Shown one piece after another: positions 16,502 through 25,878 of a DNA stretch of 64,000 nucleotides (positions are counted from its first letter, which is position 1; each line of letters starts with the position of its first letter). A program made the position numbers and the translations under genes. Origin of the DNA: SFHK01 sp964554795 (lineage in GTDB: Bacteria; Bacillota; Clostridia; Christensenellales; Aristaeellaceae). Below the pieces are notes generated by a model. That model was not told the origin of the DNA. It searched no databases and worked only from the letters and a program-made list of their open reading frames with translations. Location of the stretch: the NCBI GenBank assembly GCA_964554795.1, contig CAZKQB010000002.1:54355-118354 (forward strand). Direction: 5' to 3'.

Positions 16502-18001
16502 TCACTTCACTGTTACCGGTGTACCCGCCGGGCAGTTGTCGAAAATCCATTTGGCATTGTCGCGGTACAGGCGCACGCACCCGTGCGACGCCTTCTTGCC
16601 CAGCTGCTTGATCGTGTTCGGCCGGACGGAATTGTCATTCTTCGAGGAATAGATCTCCGAATGGAAGAAGATACCGCCATCAATCGTCCACGCATATTTC
16701 GCCCAGCAGTCAAACTCCTTGAAATACCACCATTCCGTAAGCGGCGCAGTGTTCCAGAATTCGCCCTTAGGCGTGGGCGTTTCATTCTTACCTGTGGAAC
16801 ACTTGAACTCCTTGATCTTGTTGTTGAAATTGGATCCGTTCCACTCATAGATATACACGCGCTGCTTGTCCGTATCGATCGTGATTCGATACTGCGTCAC
16901 GATAATGTCCGACTTTACGGCCTGCTCGGAGAACAGCGCGCGCTGCGTCGTTTCATCGGCAATGCCGGTTTCCTTCAGGCCATTCAGCTTCTGAAAGTAC
17001 ACCAGGCAGCGCTCTGTGGCCGGACCAAAGTTCCCGTCTGCCTTGCGCATATAACCTAGATATACCAGTCTTCGCTGTACGCGCATCGCCTCGGCCGTTT
17101 TGTCGCCGCGCTGCGCCGTAGTCTGGTATACATCGAACGTATTCCCATACAGCCACGCAAGCAGCTCCTCCGAGACCACGCCGTCCGGCACATACGGAGT
17201 TGCCTCCGGCGCAAAGCGGATGGTGGGCGTAGGCGTGGGAAGCTTCGTCGCCTCCGCCGTGATTGCCGCCGTTCCGTCGGGCAAAGCCGTCAACTCCGGG
17301 GTAGGCGCCGGCGACGGCGTGGGCGTAGGCGTCATCCATGCCTTTGTCGCCATCGGTGTAGGCGTTACGGTTGCCTGCATCAGCTGGTAATAATACGTCT
17401 GCGCCTCCTTCACGGCCGTCTCAGTCTTGTCTCCAAAGGTTCCGTCAGCCGCGTCGTCAAGGAAGCCGTACAGTGCCAGTACCTCCTGAAGTCTCTGCAC
17501 ATCGTCGCCCTTTACACTCTTGGCCAGCGGCGTCGGCGTCGGTTCAGGATTTACAACGACATCGTCTGAATATAGCATCACTTGCGTGTCGTAGTCTGCC
17601 ACGCCGGTCACCGGGAGGCCGTTCACCTTCTGGAAAAAGCGCACAGCATTGGAGGTGGACTTGCCGTAAATTCCGTCGTATCCGCCGTCCATGTAGCCCA
17701 TCTCAATCAGCCGGTTCTGAAGCCGCGCCACATCCTTCGAACCGTTTTCGTCGGAAATCCCCTCATACAACGCACTCATATCCACCATCACCGGAGTCGG
17801 CGTCGGCGTGGGCGTGGGGGTAGGCGTCGGGCTCGGCGTGGGCGTAGGCGTAGGTGTAGGACTCGGCGTAGGCGACGGAGTCGGAATCGGCGTCACCGAC
17901 GCATTTCCCGTCTTCACCGGTTTAGGCGCTTCCGCAGCAGGCCATAGACAAATAGCCAGAATCGCTGCCACAATCACCAAAACAGCCAATAGCTTGCGCA
18001 T
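16502..18001 (-). CDS. L,D-transpeptidase with peptidoglycan-binding domains and Pro-Thr linker
   Basis: 499 residues. One N-terminal membrane/signal helix (residues 2-20) is followed by a Pro-Thr repeat linker (about 35-72), two peptidoglycan-binding type 1 domains (about 80-145 and 165-210), a second Pro/Thr linker, a third such domain (about 300-360) and a C-terminal YkuD catalytic domain with the motif H-G-C-V-R-L, including the active cysteine (about 475-480). It should cross-link peptidoglycan stems by 3-3 bonds outside the membrane. GGAGG precedes the ATG at 17999-18001; the upstream extension to 18094 has no ribosome site. The repetitive linker DNA (about 17780-17890) is a low-complexity tract. 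Confidence 0.9.
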   Translation of the reverse strand: MRKLLAVLVIVAAILAICLWPAAEAPKPVKTGNASVTPIPTPSPTPSPTPTPTPTPSPTPTPTPTPTPTPVMVDMSALYEGISDENGSKDVARLQNRLIEMGYMDGGYDGIYGKSTSNAVRFFQKVNGLPVTGVADYDTQVMLYSDDVVVNPEPTPTPLAKSVKGDDVQRLQEVLALYGFLDDAADGTFGDKTETAVKEAQTYYYQLMQATVTPTPMATKAWMTPTPTPSPAPTPELTALPDGTAAITAEATKLPTPTPTIRFAPEATPYVPDGVVSEELLAWLYGNTFDVYQTTAQRGDKTAEAMRVQRRLVYLGYMRKADGNFGPATERCLVYFQKLNGLKETGIADETTQRALFSEQAVKSDIIVTQYRITIDTDKQRVYIYEWNGSNFNNKIKEFKCSTGKNETPTPKGEFWNTAPLTEWWYFKEFDCWAKYAWTIDGGIFFHSEIYSSKNDNSVRPNTIKQLGKKASHGCVRLYRDNAKWIFDNCPAGTPVTVK

Positions 18002-18457
18002 GTATGTATGATCCTCCGCAATCCCTGCGCCGCCTGCTGCGGCGCACAATATCTCATTTTTAGTATAGCACACTCGCGCTGCTTTGAAAAGCATTTACCG
18101 GTAAACATGCGTACGAAACGTTGGCATGTTCCCGCCTTCTCTCGATTTTGCAGGCTTTTTGAGAAGGAATTGATACGCACAGCCTGTCAAAAAAACTACG
18201 AGAGGGCTAAAGCACTCTCGAATTTCAATCGAACCCCAGCAGCGTGTACGGTAGATTTGTGCGATTTTGCGGCCGAAATCCGAAGGATTTAATCAGAATA
18301 TGCAAGGGAGGCTCGCGGCGAAAGAGCTTGCTTTCCCGCCACGAGCCTGGCAAAAAAACTTTTGACAAGCTACAGCAAATGGTCTGTACAGCAATCGTGC
18401 ACAGACCATTTATCTCGCCGCAGCCATTCAGGGATATCTGCCACGGCATTCTCCTGC
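18002..18457. other. structured intergenic region, no confident gene
   Basis: 456 bp between the zinc-ribbon/TPR gene and the L,D-transpeptidase gene, both minus strand. It holds an 11-bp perfect hairpin at 18377-18411 (AAATGGTCTGT with ACAGACCATTT), a long imperfect hairpin at 18309-18348 (AGGCTCG with CGAGCCT), a terminator at 18189-18220 and an 8-bp hairpin TGCGCCGC/GCGGCGCA at 18026-18046 in the transpeptidase leader. On the minus strand the pattern AGTTTTTTTG-C/A-CAGGCT occurs twice (near 18340-18366 and 18181-18198). A 74-codon minus-strand frame (18225-18449) crosses the hairpins and looks non-coding. Confidence 0.6.
18189..18220 (-). terminator. terminator upstream of the L,D-transpeptidase gene
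   Basis: On the minus strand CGAGAG and CTCTCG pair around a 10-nt loop; the stem is followed by TAG and then seven T. It would end transcripts from the 18.4-25.8 kb operon. Confidence 0.7.
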
Positions 18458-20224
18458 TTATTTCGCAATCGATGCGTCGCCGAGAACATGCGCGCCGCGA
18501 TTCAAAGCATTCTGGACGGATTCTGGGCGCTGCGTCAGAGTAGGATACAGTGCCCTCAGGCGTTCGTAGGGCTCGCGCTCCGTTTCAAACTGGTCAGCAC
18601 ACAGTAGAAGCACGCTTGCCTCCCGCTCTGTGTCCCCAGTCATCCGATAAGCCCGTGCCAGCCTGATGGCCGATTCATAGGTGGTGTGTCGGCTCAATGC
18701 CAGATAATAGTGTTCCACGGCGCGGGCATAGTTTCCCGCCTCCATGCAATCGTCACCAAGCAATATGTATCCGGATGCACTGCCTATGCCCAGCTGTGCG
18801 AAGGTGCGCTTGCCAGAGACTGTTGACGTACTCCACACGCAGATCATAACCACCGTAACCACAAGCAATGCCATAGCAATTATTGAACGCAGATGACGCT
18901 CCAGAAAAGTCTCCCTGCCCTGGCCCAAACGCACATGCGAACGCGCGTTCCGCGTTCCGCGAGGCGGAATGCGGCGCGGCTGACCGCTCGTCCGCCTGGA
19001 CGGCATGGATCCTCGCCGTTTCGCAGTAGTCGCCCGCGTTGGCTTTGAGGATGAACCCATTGGCCTTATGCGCTCGTTTTCCCGATCCTTTTCCTTTCGG
19101 GTCCGCCGTTCCAGCGCATTTTCGAAGCTTTTAAAGGCCTTTTTCGCCGATCTTGTCAGCCTTTGCGCCTTTTTCAGCGTCTCCTCTCCTGCGTTTTTCC
19201 AATAACCGGCACGGTTGGAGCGTGCGGCTTTTTTTTGCATCTGCGCTCCCGGACGCGCGCTTCTCTTCTCTGGCAGACGTACGGCCGGGCGCACGATGCC
19301 GTTTCCCACCTGCTTTGCCGGAAGACGAACGACCGGATTGCCCGAGCCATGCAACTTTTCTGCGCTGCGGCGCTGATTCGCCTTCTCCGTTTTCCCCGAA
19401 GTGCGGCAGCGATCCGGTTGATCGTTTTTCTCTTCGGAACGACGCCGCTCAGGCCGACCGGCTTCCTCTGCGGCGCGGCGCCGCTCGGGCCGGTCGTTCT
19501 TCTCTGCGGCACGACGTCGCTCCGATTGAGCGCCCCGCTCTTCGGCATTCGCTCCGGCAAACGCCTCGGCCTTTTCCACAAAGCCGGGACGCGCAACTGT
19601 CTTCGCTTCCTCGCGCGCCCGATCAAACAGGCTCCACCCTCCAGACGTTCCAACCTTTGTGCTCTCACGTTTTGAGTCGGAATGACTTTTCCCGGAAGAA
19701 GCCGCTTCCTTTATGCCTTCGCATAATCGATCGGATGCTCTTTTCTTCGGCGCTGCATCCTCTCCTGCACTACCACGCTGCCAATCAGAAGAAGCCTTCG
19801 CCGAGAAAGAAGCTCCCTTTGCGCTTTCGCGCAGTCGATCGGATTGAAGCTTTTCCTTCGAAGAGTCTCCCTCTGCATCCTTACGCGGACGATCGGAAGG
19901 GATCTTCTCCGCAAGGGTCTCTGCGCTCGCATTGACGCATAATCGATCATTGGTTGCAGGCCGCGCAGCCTCGTGCCGCCATTCGGAATCCCTCCGCGCC
20001 TTCTCCGCTTTCGACTTTCTCTCCTCGCACGACAGGCCAGGCAGATTCTGCTCTGCGGTCCTCTCTTCCCGTTCGTTCCGGTCGTCAAGGAGACGCCTTC
20101 CGCGCTGACGCGCGTCGCGTTCATTCAAAAAACGCAGATCCGCAGGATAGACGAGACGCGTTTTGCAATACATGCACTTCTTTCCATGTGCCAGATCCCG
20201 CCGACCACATCGTACGCAAAACAC
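18458..20224 (-). CDS. zinc-ribbon, Arg/Glu-rich, single-pass membrane TPR protein
   Basis: 588 residues, family not recognised. Residues 1-25 form a zinc ribbon (C-V-R-C at 3-6, C-M-Y-C at 17-20). Residues 35-420 are low-complexity, rich in Arg, Glu, Lys, Ser and Ala, with imperfect repeats such as R-R-A-A-E-K-N-D-R-P-E-R, likely disordered. One transmembrane helix (about 448-468) precedes a C-terminal domain with TPR-like helices (G-D-D-C-M-E-A-G-N-Y-A-R-A-V-E-H-Y-Y-L-A). The start is a GTG at 20222-20224 with AGGAGG 7 nt upstream. It is the last gene of a run with a HEAT-like and a TPR protein, suggesting a shared scaffold role. Confidence 0.75.
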   Translation of the reverse strand: MFCVRCGRRDLAHGKKCMYCKTRLVYPADLRFLNERDARQRGRRLLDDRNEREERTAEQNLPGLSCEERKSKAEKARRDSEWRHEAARPATNDRLCVNASAETLAEKIPSDRPRKDAEGDSSKEKLQSDRLRESAKGASFSAKASSDWQRGSAGEDAAPKKRASDRLCEGIKEAASSGKSHSDSKRESTKVGTSGGWSLFDRAREEAKTVARPGFVEKAEAFAGANAEERGAQSERRRAAEKNDRPERRRAAEEAGRPERRRSEEKNDQPDRCRTSGKTEKANQRRSAEKLHGSGNPVVRLPAKQVGNGIVRPAVRLPEKRSARPGAQMQKKAARSNRAGYWKNAGEETLKKAQRLTRSAKKAFKSFENALERRTRKEKDRENERIRPMGSSSKPTRATTAKRRGSMPSRRTSGQPRRIPPRGTRNARSHVRLGQGRETFLERHLRSIIAMALLVVTVVMICVWSTSTVSGKRTFAQLGIGSASGYILLGDDCMEAGNYARAVEHYYLALSRHTTYESAIRLARAYRMTGDTEREASVLLLCADQFETEREPYERLRALYPTLTQRPESVQNALNRGAHVLGDASIAK

Positions 20225-20260
20225 GTTCCCACCTCCTCTGCGCGCACTTGACTGATGGTT

Positions 20261-21091
20261 TTATACGCCCTTCAGCGTCTCATAATACGGATCACCAGAA
20301 AAATCTCTCTCACCTTCCACCGTGCCGCCCAGCATCTCTATGGCGTTGCGCACCTCGAGATAGTCCAAATAATTGATGTCCGGCTGGTTCAGGCTCATTC
20401 GCAGCGGCTCCAACGCACGCTCGTCGCCCAGCTTGCCAAGCAGCGAAGCATACAGCGCCAGCTTGTCCGGGTGCGCGTCAAACGCCGCCATCAGCGAAGC
20501 GAAAATGCGCTCGTCCCCCGGGAAATTGCACAGTACGTCGAGATACGTTTCCCTGGCTTCATCAGAAACCTCGTCCATGCGCGAAAGAATTTCCGGCACA
20601 CAGCCATCGCCGATATTCTGAAGCAGCTCGGCAGCCACGTCCGCAAGCTCGTCCTCGCCTTCCCGGCGATCGATAATCGCAAAGCACGTTTCCGCCGGCG
20701 CTTCGCCGCACTCAATCTCCTTAAGCAGGTTGAGCGCCGTAACACGTAGCCCATTAGGGTTGTCCTCATCGGCAGCCGCGCGAATCAGCGGCCGCACACT
20801 CTTCTGCCCCAAATCCGTAATCCGCTCCAGAAGCACGTCCGGCACAGGCACGCCCGCCGTCTCGTACTCGGCAACCCAGTTCACAAGCATCGGCGCATCG
20901 GCGTATTTGCGGAAGTATTCCTCTGGCTTCTCCCCGCCCAGAAACGCAGCCGGAGATGTCAGCCAGTGCATGTATACATCCGGCATCGCATCCTCCATCT
21001 GCTCAATGTTGGCAAACCGGCTCTTGTTCATCTGCATCCACTTTTCGCAATACGCCGCAAAATTCGCATCGAAGTCCAGAATATCGTACAT
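20261..21091 (-). CDS. HEAT-like repeat protein
   Basis: 276 residues with no signal or membrane segment. From about residue 85 there are helical pairs of HEAT type (S-V-R-P-L-I-R-A-A-A-D-E; L-R-V-T-A-L-N-L-L-K-E; L-A-D-V-A-A-E-L-L-Q-N-I-G-D; D-E-R-A-L-E-P-L-R). The N-terminal 80 residues, with an M-H-W-L-x-S-P segment, are not a repeat. Such solenoids bind proteins; no function can be assigned. It lies 12 bp below the 570-residue TPR gene in the same operon. Confidence 0.8.
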   Translation of the reverse strand: MYDILDFDANFAAYCEKWMQMNKSRFANIEQMEDAMPDVYMHWLTSPAAFLGGEKPEEYFRKYADAPMLVNWVAEYETAGVPVPDVLLERITDLGQKSVRPLIRAAADEDNPNGLRVTALNLLKEIECGEAPAETCFAIIDRREGEDELADVAAELLQNIGDGCVPEILSRMDEVSDEARETYLDVLCNFPGDERIFASLMAAFDAHPDKLALYASLLGKLGDERALEPLRMSLNQPDINYLDYLEVRNAIEMLGGTVEGERDFSGDPYYETLKGV

Positions 21092-21103
21092 TTTTCGTCT
21101 CCC

Positions 21104-22816
21104 CTATCCCTGTATCCCGGTCTCGTTCACCTCGTCCAACGAACGGCTCAAAAGCGCAACTGCGCGCTTCACCTGCCGAGCCGGACAGGAAAACTCCCCG
21201 GCAATTTCCTCTACGTCTGCGGGCTCCTCGCTCGCATTCAGATACAGATACGCCAGTGCCGCCGCCCCCACGTCTCCGCGCGCAATGGCCGCACCACCGT
21301 CCAGCCGCTTTCTCTGAAACATCAGCCAGTATCCAGCCAATACGGAAATGGGATAATCTCCCGTTTCCTCCTCCACATACTCAGCAGCGTCTCGCAGCAT
21401 CTGCCTTGCGCCTACCGGAAGATCTCGCAGCACATCGGTTTCGGTGGGCAGCGTCGCCTCCATATAGTACTCCGGCAACGGCGTTTCCTCCAGAATGGCC
21501 GAATCCATGCCGAGCATCGCAGCTACGCGTACCTCTGCCGGTACATCCGGCCGCCCGATATACACACACGCCATCCGACGCGCCTCAGGATCGTCGATGC
21601 GTGACAGAAGACAGGCCGCCGTAGCCGAGATTGACGGCGTAGCGGCAGACAGCTGCCATTCCAGCGCCGTGCGGAACGCTTCGTTCGTCCGCCATGCCTG
21701 CGCCAATCCTTCCTCCTTCAGGATGCGTGGCACCTCGGTTAAATGAAACGCCTGAAAAGCCTGAAGGCGCGCGTCGCACGTCTCATAACGAAGCGTGCAG
21801 TCTTCCGGCGTAAGAGAACCCTCTGCCAGCTTCCGAAGCAGCGTCTCCGGCGCTGGATCCTCCGGATCCAGTCGACGAATGCGGTTCCACCCATTCGCCA
21901 CCATCTCTGCAGGCCGCCCCGCAAGAAATGCCAGGCACGACATTTCATGAAGCATCGCGGGGTTGTACGGATGCGCAGCCAGCAGCTCGTTCTGCGCTTC
22001 GCAAGCCTCGTCGTACATCTCCAGCCGCTCCAACGCTGTAATGCGTACGCGCTTTTCCTTGTCGTCCGCATCCATTTCCTGCGCCCGCTTCATCAGCTCG
22101 CGGCCCTCCTCGCGCAGGCCGGACTCATACAGTGCCTGCGCGCAGATACACACATCCGGCAGTGGCGCCAAGGCTCCCAGCATCCGTCCGGCTATGATTG
22201 CCTCCCGGCGCGCATCCTCCGGCTTCCCGTTCAGATTCAGGACCACTGCATACAATGCATGCGCGCTGGCCCTGAGCGGATCCAGCCGAACGGCATGCCT
22301 GAACGCTTGCTCGGATGCCCGCGAATCTCCCAGCGTTTCCAGCTGGCGAACGCCCTCCTCAATCAGCCTTTGCACGCGTCGTTGGCGGCGGTTTCCGACC
22401 ATATCCTCTTGGATTTCGCTGTTCAGATAGATGCGGTCAAGCATCCTCTCGGCTTCCTCCACGGACTCATGCCCGCCGCTGTGATCCACATACACGCGCA
22501 GCACGTGCTCCGCTTCCTCCTGCCGACCGCGGGCGAACAGAATCTTACCGGTCAAAAATAAGCATTCCTCCAGCTCCCGTGTCTCGCTCAGAAGCCACAT
22601 CAACTGACGTCCGGCCGCCTCATACAGCTCCATCGAAACCTGAATGCGCGCCAGATCCAGCCGGCACCGCGCATCCGCGGGGTCGCTCTCAACGGCTTTT
22701 CGAATCAGATTCAGCGCATCGGGATAATTCCCGGCACGCCAGTTCATCAGCGCGCGCTGATGAACAAAACTGCTTTCCTGCTGAAACGAAACCACCTTCG
22801 AATCATATTCGCCCAT
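21104..22816 (-). CDS. large TPR-repeat protein
   Basis: 570 residues, cytoplasmic by appearance. Several TPR units are visible: W-R-A-G-N-Y-P-D-A-L-N-L-I-R-K-A (about 27-42), Y-E-A-A-G-R-Q-L, A-R-G-R-Q-E-E-A-E and A-S-E-Q-A-F-R-H-A-V-R-L-D-P (about 165-178). The C-terminal half is helical and less repetitive. Function unknown; it probably acts with the neighbouring HEAT-like and zinc-ribbon/TPR proteins. It follows hslO with a 38-bp gap. Confidence 0.82.
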   Translation of the reverse strand: MGEYDSKVVSFQQESSFVHQRALMNWRAGNYPDALNLIRKAVESDPADARCRLDLARIQVSMELYEAAGRQLMWLLSETRELEECLFLTGKILFARGRQEEAEHVLRVYVDHSGGHESVEEAERMLDRIYLNSEIQEDMVGNRRQRRVQRLIEEGVRQLETLGDSRASEQAFRHAVRLDPLRASAHALYAVVLNLNGKPEDARREAIIAGRMLGALAPLPDVCICAQALYESGLREEGRELMKRAQEMDADDKEKRVRITALERLEMYDEACEAQNELLAAHPYNPAMLHEMSCLAFLAGRPAEMVANGWNRIRRLDPEDPAPETLLRKLAEGSLTPEDCTLRYETCDARLQAFQAFHLTEVPRILKEEGLAQAWRTNEAFRTALEWQLSAATPSISATAACLLSRIDDPEARRMACVYIGRPDVPAEVRVAAMLGMDSAILEETPLPEYYMEATLPTETDVLRDLPVGARQMLRDAAEYVEEETGDYPISVLAGYWLMFQRKRLDGGAAIARGDVGAAALAYLYLNASEEPADVEEIAGEFSCPARQVKRAVALLSRSLDEVNETGIQG

Positions 22817-22854
22817 CCGCGCGCCTCCTCTTCGTCAAACTCAAGCTGCGTCCG

Positions 22855-23751
22855 TCAGGCCTTAGCCTTTTCCAGAAGCTCGCGCAGCTCTGCCTCGCTG
22901 AAGTGCCGACGAGTATTGCAGAAATGGCAGTCCACATCGCAGCCGTGCTGCTCCTCAATCATATCCGTCAGCTCCTTTTCGCCCATCGAAATCAACGCCC
23001 GCTCCACGCGCTCGCGCGTGCAGTCGCAATGATACCTAAGCGGCAGACGATCCAGCACCTCCGGCTCCAGATGGCTCAAAAGCTGCGTAAGCGCGCCGTC
23101 CAGATGATCGGTTTTGATTGTGCCCGAAATATCCATAAACATGCCCGCGGACATCTCAATGGACTGGATCGCCGCCTCCGAAGCGCCCGGCATCATCTGT
23201 ATGATCAGACCACCCGCCGAAATCACCTCTTCGCCGACGAGCACACCCAGAGACACCAGCGACGGCGTCTGCTCGGACGCGGTAAAATACATGGCAAAGT
23301 CCTCGCCGATTTCACCAGAGCGCAGGTGCACCTGCCCCACATACGGCTCGCGCATGCGCATGTCCTTCACCACGGTCAGCATTCCGTCTCTGCCGACAGC
23401 GGCACCCACGTTCAGCTTTTCGCCGTTGCGCGGCGGATCCACCTCAGGGTGCGTCACAAGCCCCTTCACATTGCCGCTGCTGTCTCCCACAGCCAGCACT
23501 AGCCCCAACGGGCCTCCGCCATCGATGCGACAGGTGACCGATTCATTTTCTCCCTTGAGCATCGCGCCCAGTACGGCCGTCGCCGTAAGCGTGCGCCCCA
23601 GCGCTGCCGTCGCCGTGTGCGACAGATTGTGCACGCGCCGTGCATGCTCTACCGTATGCGTGCTTTCCACGAGAAACGCACGCGCCTGTCCGCCCATCAG
23701 CGAAATACGCAGAATTCCATCCATATAGCTTACGCCGCCCTGTCCGGTCAT
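22855..23751 (-). CDS. hslO: Hsp33 redox-regulated chaperone
   Basis: 298 residues. Hsp33 is a cytosolic holdase switched on when oxidation releases zinc from four cysteines. All four are here: C-D-C near residue 235 and C-H-F-C near 270, in the expected R-E-R-V-E-R-A-L context. The N-terminal domain begins with a strand typical of HslO and contains the G-G-G-P-L-G segment. The ATG overlaps the stop of the methyltransferase gene (ATGA). Confidence 0.96.
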   Translation of the reverse strand: MTGQGGVSYMDGILRISLMGGQARAFLVESTHTVEHARRVHNLSHTATAALGRTLTATAVLGAMLKGENESVTCRIDGGGPLGLVLAVGDSSGNVKGLVTHPEVDPPRNGEKLNVGAAVGRDGMLTVVKDMRMREPYVGQVHLRSGEIGEDFAMYFTASEQTPSLVSLGVLVGEEVISAGGLIIQMMPGASEAAIQSIEMSAGMFMDISGTIKTDHLDGALTQLLSHLEPEVLDRLPLRYHCDCTRERVERALISMGEKELTDMIEEQHGCDVDCHFCNTRRHFSEAELRELLEKAKA

Positions 23752-24512
23752 ATCGTTTCATCCTTCCTGTTTCCTCGCGTCGCCGCGAAATAGCACCTCT
23801 GGCCGCCGGGGCCCCCGCTTTCTCCCTCGTCACCGCCAGATACGTGAATGTTCTCATATCCCGCATCCGTCAGAAGACGCACAAGCTCCTCCACGTGATG
23901 CGCACGCTGCACATGCGTTTCCTCGAATTTGCGATACCGACCGTCCTCCTCGCGTACGAAGAAGGCTACCCGCATTGTCAGAAGCGCCGTTTTCTCATCA
24001 TACTCGTTCTGCCACAGGTAGGTCTCGTTCTCCAGATCCTCCCCATACAGCCCGACGCGCCCCATCTCCCGAAGCTTCCCAGCATTAGAAACATCAAATG
24101 CCAGTACGCCGCCGGGCTTCAGCGCCTCGTGCGCGCTCCTCATAAAGCGCAGAACGCTTTTTTCGTCCGTCAGATAATTCACGCCGTCACACGCGCACAC
24201 AATGGCGTCCACCCGGCGGGGCAAAAGCAGCGCGCGCATGTCCTGCCGCACCAGTCTCACCGGAACCCCCCATGCGCGCACTTTGTCCGAGGCCACGCGA
24301 AGCATGTCCTCGGACAAATCAATCCCGGTAACCCTATAACCTTTTTGGGCCAACCGCACAGCCAACGGGCCGGTTCCGCAGCCCACATCACAGATTTCGC
24401 GAACGCCCGGACGAAGACTGAGAATCAGCTTCTCATACCAGCTCGTCCAAGCATCGTAATCGAAATCATAGGCAAAGCGATCGTAAACCTCCGCAAGGTT
24501 CTGATAGCTCAT
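23748..24512 (-). CDS. class I SAM-dependent methyltransferase
   Basis: 254 residues. A Rossmann methyltransferase with motif I D-V-G-C-G-T-G-P-L-A (about 42-51), motif II ending in G-I-D-L-S, a D-A-I-V-C-A-C-D-G-V-N-Y-L segment and L-K-P-G-G-V-L-A-F-D-V. The closest recognisable group is the YdaC/UbiE-like small-molecule methyltransferases; the substrate is unknown. It overlaps both neighbours by 4 bp (ATGA), so it is tightly coupled to the membrane protein upstream and Hsp33 downstream. Confidence 0.9.
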   Translation of the reverse strand: MSYQNLAEVYDRFAYDFDYDAWTSWYEKLILSLRPGVREICDVGCGTGPLAVRLAQKGYRVTGIDLSEDMLRVASDKVRAWGVPVRLVRQDMRALLLPRRVDAIVCACDGVNYLTDEKSVLRFMRSAHEALKPGGVLAFDVSNAGKLREMGRVGLYGEDLENETYLWQNEYDEKTALLTMRVAFFVREEDGRYRKFEETHVQRAHHVEELVRLLTDAGYENIHVSGGDEGESGGPGGQRCYFAATRGNRKDETI

Positions 24513-25828
24513 TTCGTTTTATGCTCCCAGAAATGCTCGTTTTCGGCCTTTTCCGCCTGATTCTCTTCCTCGTCGTCCTCGTCATCCTCGTCGTCCGGAT
24601 GATGCAGACCCTTGCCAACCTCTGCGCCCTCAATGCGCGGGTTCAGATAGCGGTCAAACAGGTCGTTGGCATACGACGCATACACAAAGCCGGTCAGCGA
24701 GAAGCCGATCAGGCCATACAGCAGAACCAGAACCAGCAGGCAGATTTGCGGATAGGGAACAAAGAAGATCAGCGCCACCGGAATTACCAGCGACCCCAGC
24801 AGGATCACTAAGGAAATCGGCAGGCGCGCCACAACCATAATGGCGCTGTTGCGAATGAGCTGAGAAACCTTCATATCGTAGGTGACCATCATCGGGAAGA
24901 TGATTTCGTTGATCATCCACCATACAATCAGCAGAACAACCATCAGCATCTGCGGAATCACGAAGAACACGCCGCGGCTGCTGGCCATATCACCATAGAA
25001 GATATAGGCGATGTACGCCAGAAACAGCGAAAGTCCGTTCAGCAGACCGATCACAAGACCCTGCTTCCAGTTTTCCTTGATGGACGCCTTGTAATCCTGC
25101 CACATGAAGGCATGCTCGTCGCGTGCCCAATTGCGCAGAATGTACATCTGCCCGGTCGAGCCAATGCCCGCAAGCCCCATCAGCGGAATCATAATCAGCA
25201 GCAGCATGGAGATATTGGAAAGCAGTGCGCTTCTGCGATAGCTGTTATACGTCTGTGCAGCTTCCCCGTACTCGCTCTTCAGCGTTTCCATGAACGCTTC
25301 ATCCGCCGCATACCCGCGGTATTCCTGCTGCTTGTCCAGCTTCGCAAGCAGTTCCTCCTTCTGCTTTGTCAGCTCCTCGACGGTCACAGGGCGCTCGGTT
25401 TCCTCGCCCCCCTCAACTACCGGCGCTTCCTTGACCATGATGGTCTTTCCAGCCTCAAGCTGTGCAAGCTTATCGTTCACGTCATCAAGGCTGTACTCAA
25501 GCTCCGCCGTATTCTTCGCCTCGTTCTCAATGGCGCTGTACAGCTCATACTTTTCGCTGTATACCTCGTAGGCCTCCTGCATTTCGGGGCCGCCCAGCTT
25601 GTACGCCTCGTCGCCGGCATACAGCATCAGCGTCTGGTAGTTAATGAACAGCCAAATGATCATCGGGATCAGGAACAGAACATGAAGCAGATTCAAGCCG
25701 ACCATCGAGGAAAAGCGCACTCGCAGCGTAGTAAAAAAAAGCTGCTTGCGCGTCGTTGGCATCTGATCCACCGTGTAATCGCCCTTGCCGGCCTTTCCGT
25801 AAAAGTAGTTGTTCATCAATCCGGCCAT
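24509..25828 (-). CDS. DUF624-like polytopic membrane protein with coiled-coil insert and acidic tail
   Basis: 439 residues. One hydrophobic helix near residues 45-63 is followed by a charged coiled-coil region of about 120 residues (about 75-195), then five or six further helices (about 205-390) and a very acidic tail (D-D-E-D-D-E-D-D-E-E-E). The membrane half, with W-Q-D-Y-K-A-S-I-K-E-N-W-K-Q-G, resembles the YesL/DUF624 family; the coiled-coil insert is not usual there, so the assignment is tentative. It is the first gene of the 18.4-25.8 kb operon, below a strong promoter. Confidence 0.75.
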   Translation of the reverse strand: MAGLMNNYFYGKAGKGDYTVDQMPTTRKQLFFTTLRVRFSSMVGLNLLHVLFLIPMIIWLFINYQTLMLYAGDEAYKLGGPEMQEAYEVYSEKYELYSAIENEAKNTAELEYSLDDVNDKLAQLEAGKTIMVKEAPVVEGGEETERPVTVEELTKQKEELLAKLDKQQEYRGYAADEAFMETLKSEYGEAAQTYNSYRRSALLSNISMLLLIMIPLMGLAGIGSTGQMYILRNWARDEHAFMWQDYKASIKENWKQGLVIGLLNGLSLFLAYIAYIFYGDMASSRGVFFVIPQMLMVVLLIVWWMINEIIFPMMVTYDMKVSQLIRNSAIMVVARLPISLVILLGSLVIPVALIFFVPYPQICLLVLVLLYGLIGFSLTGFVYASYANDLFDRYLNPRIEGAEVGKGLHHPDDEDDEDDEEENQAEKAENEHFWEHKTK

Positions 25829-25878
25829 CGTAAACCCTCCGCTCGTCAGTTTCGCGCTCTCCCACGCGTTTTTACATC

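Noticed and set aside
15716..17059. 447-codon plus-strand frame across the DUF512 and transpeptidase genes
   Set aside because: Antisense shadow with Arg/His/Gln-rich composition and no start signal; the minus-strand genes have clear motifs.
17780..17890. Short tandem DNA repeat that might be a CRISPR or minisatellite
   Set aside because: It codes in frame for the Pro-Thr linker of the L,D-transpeptidase; unit size and lack of spacers exclude CRISPR.
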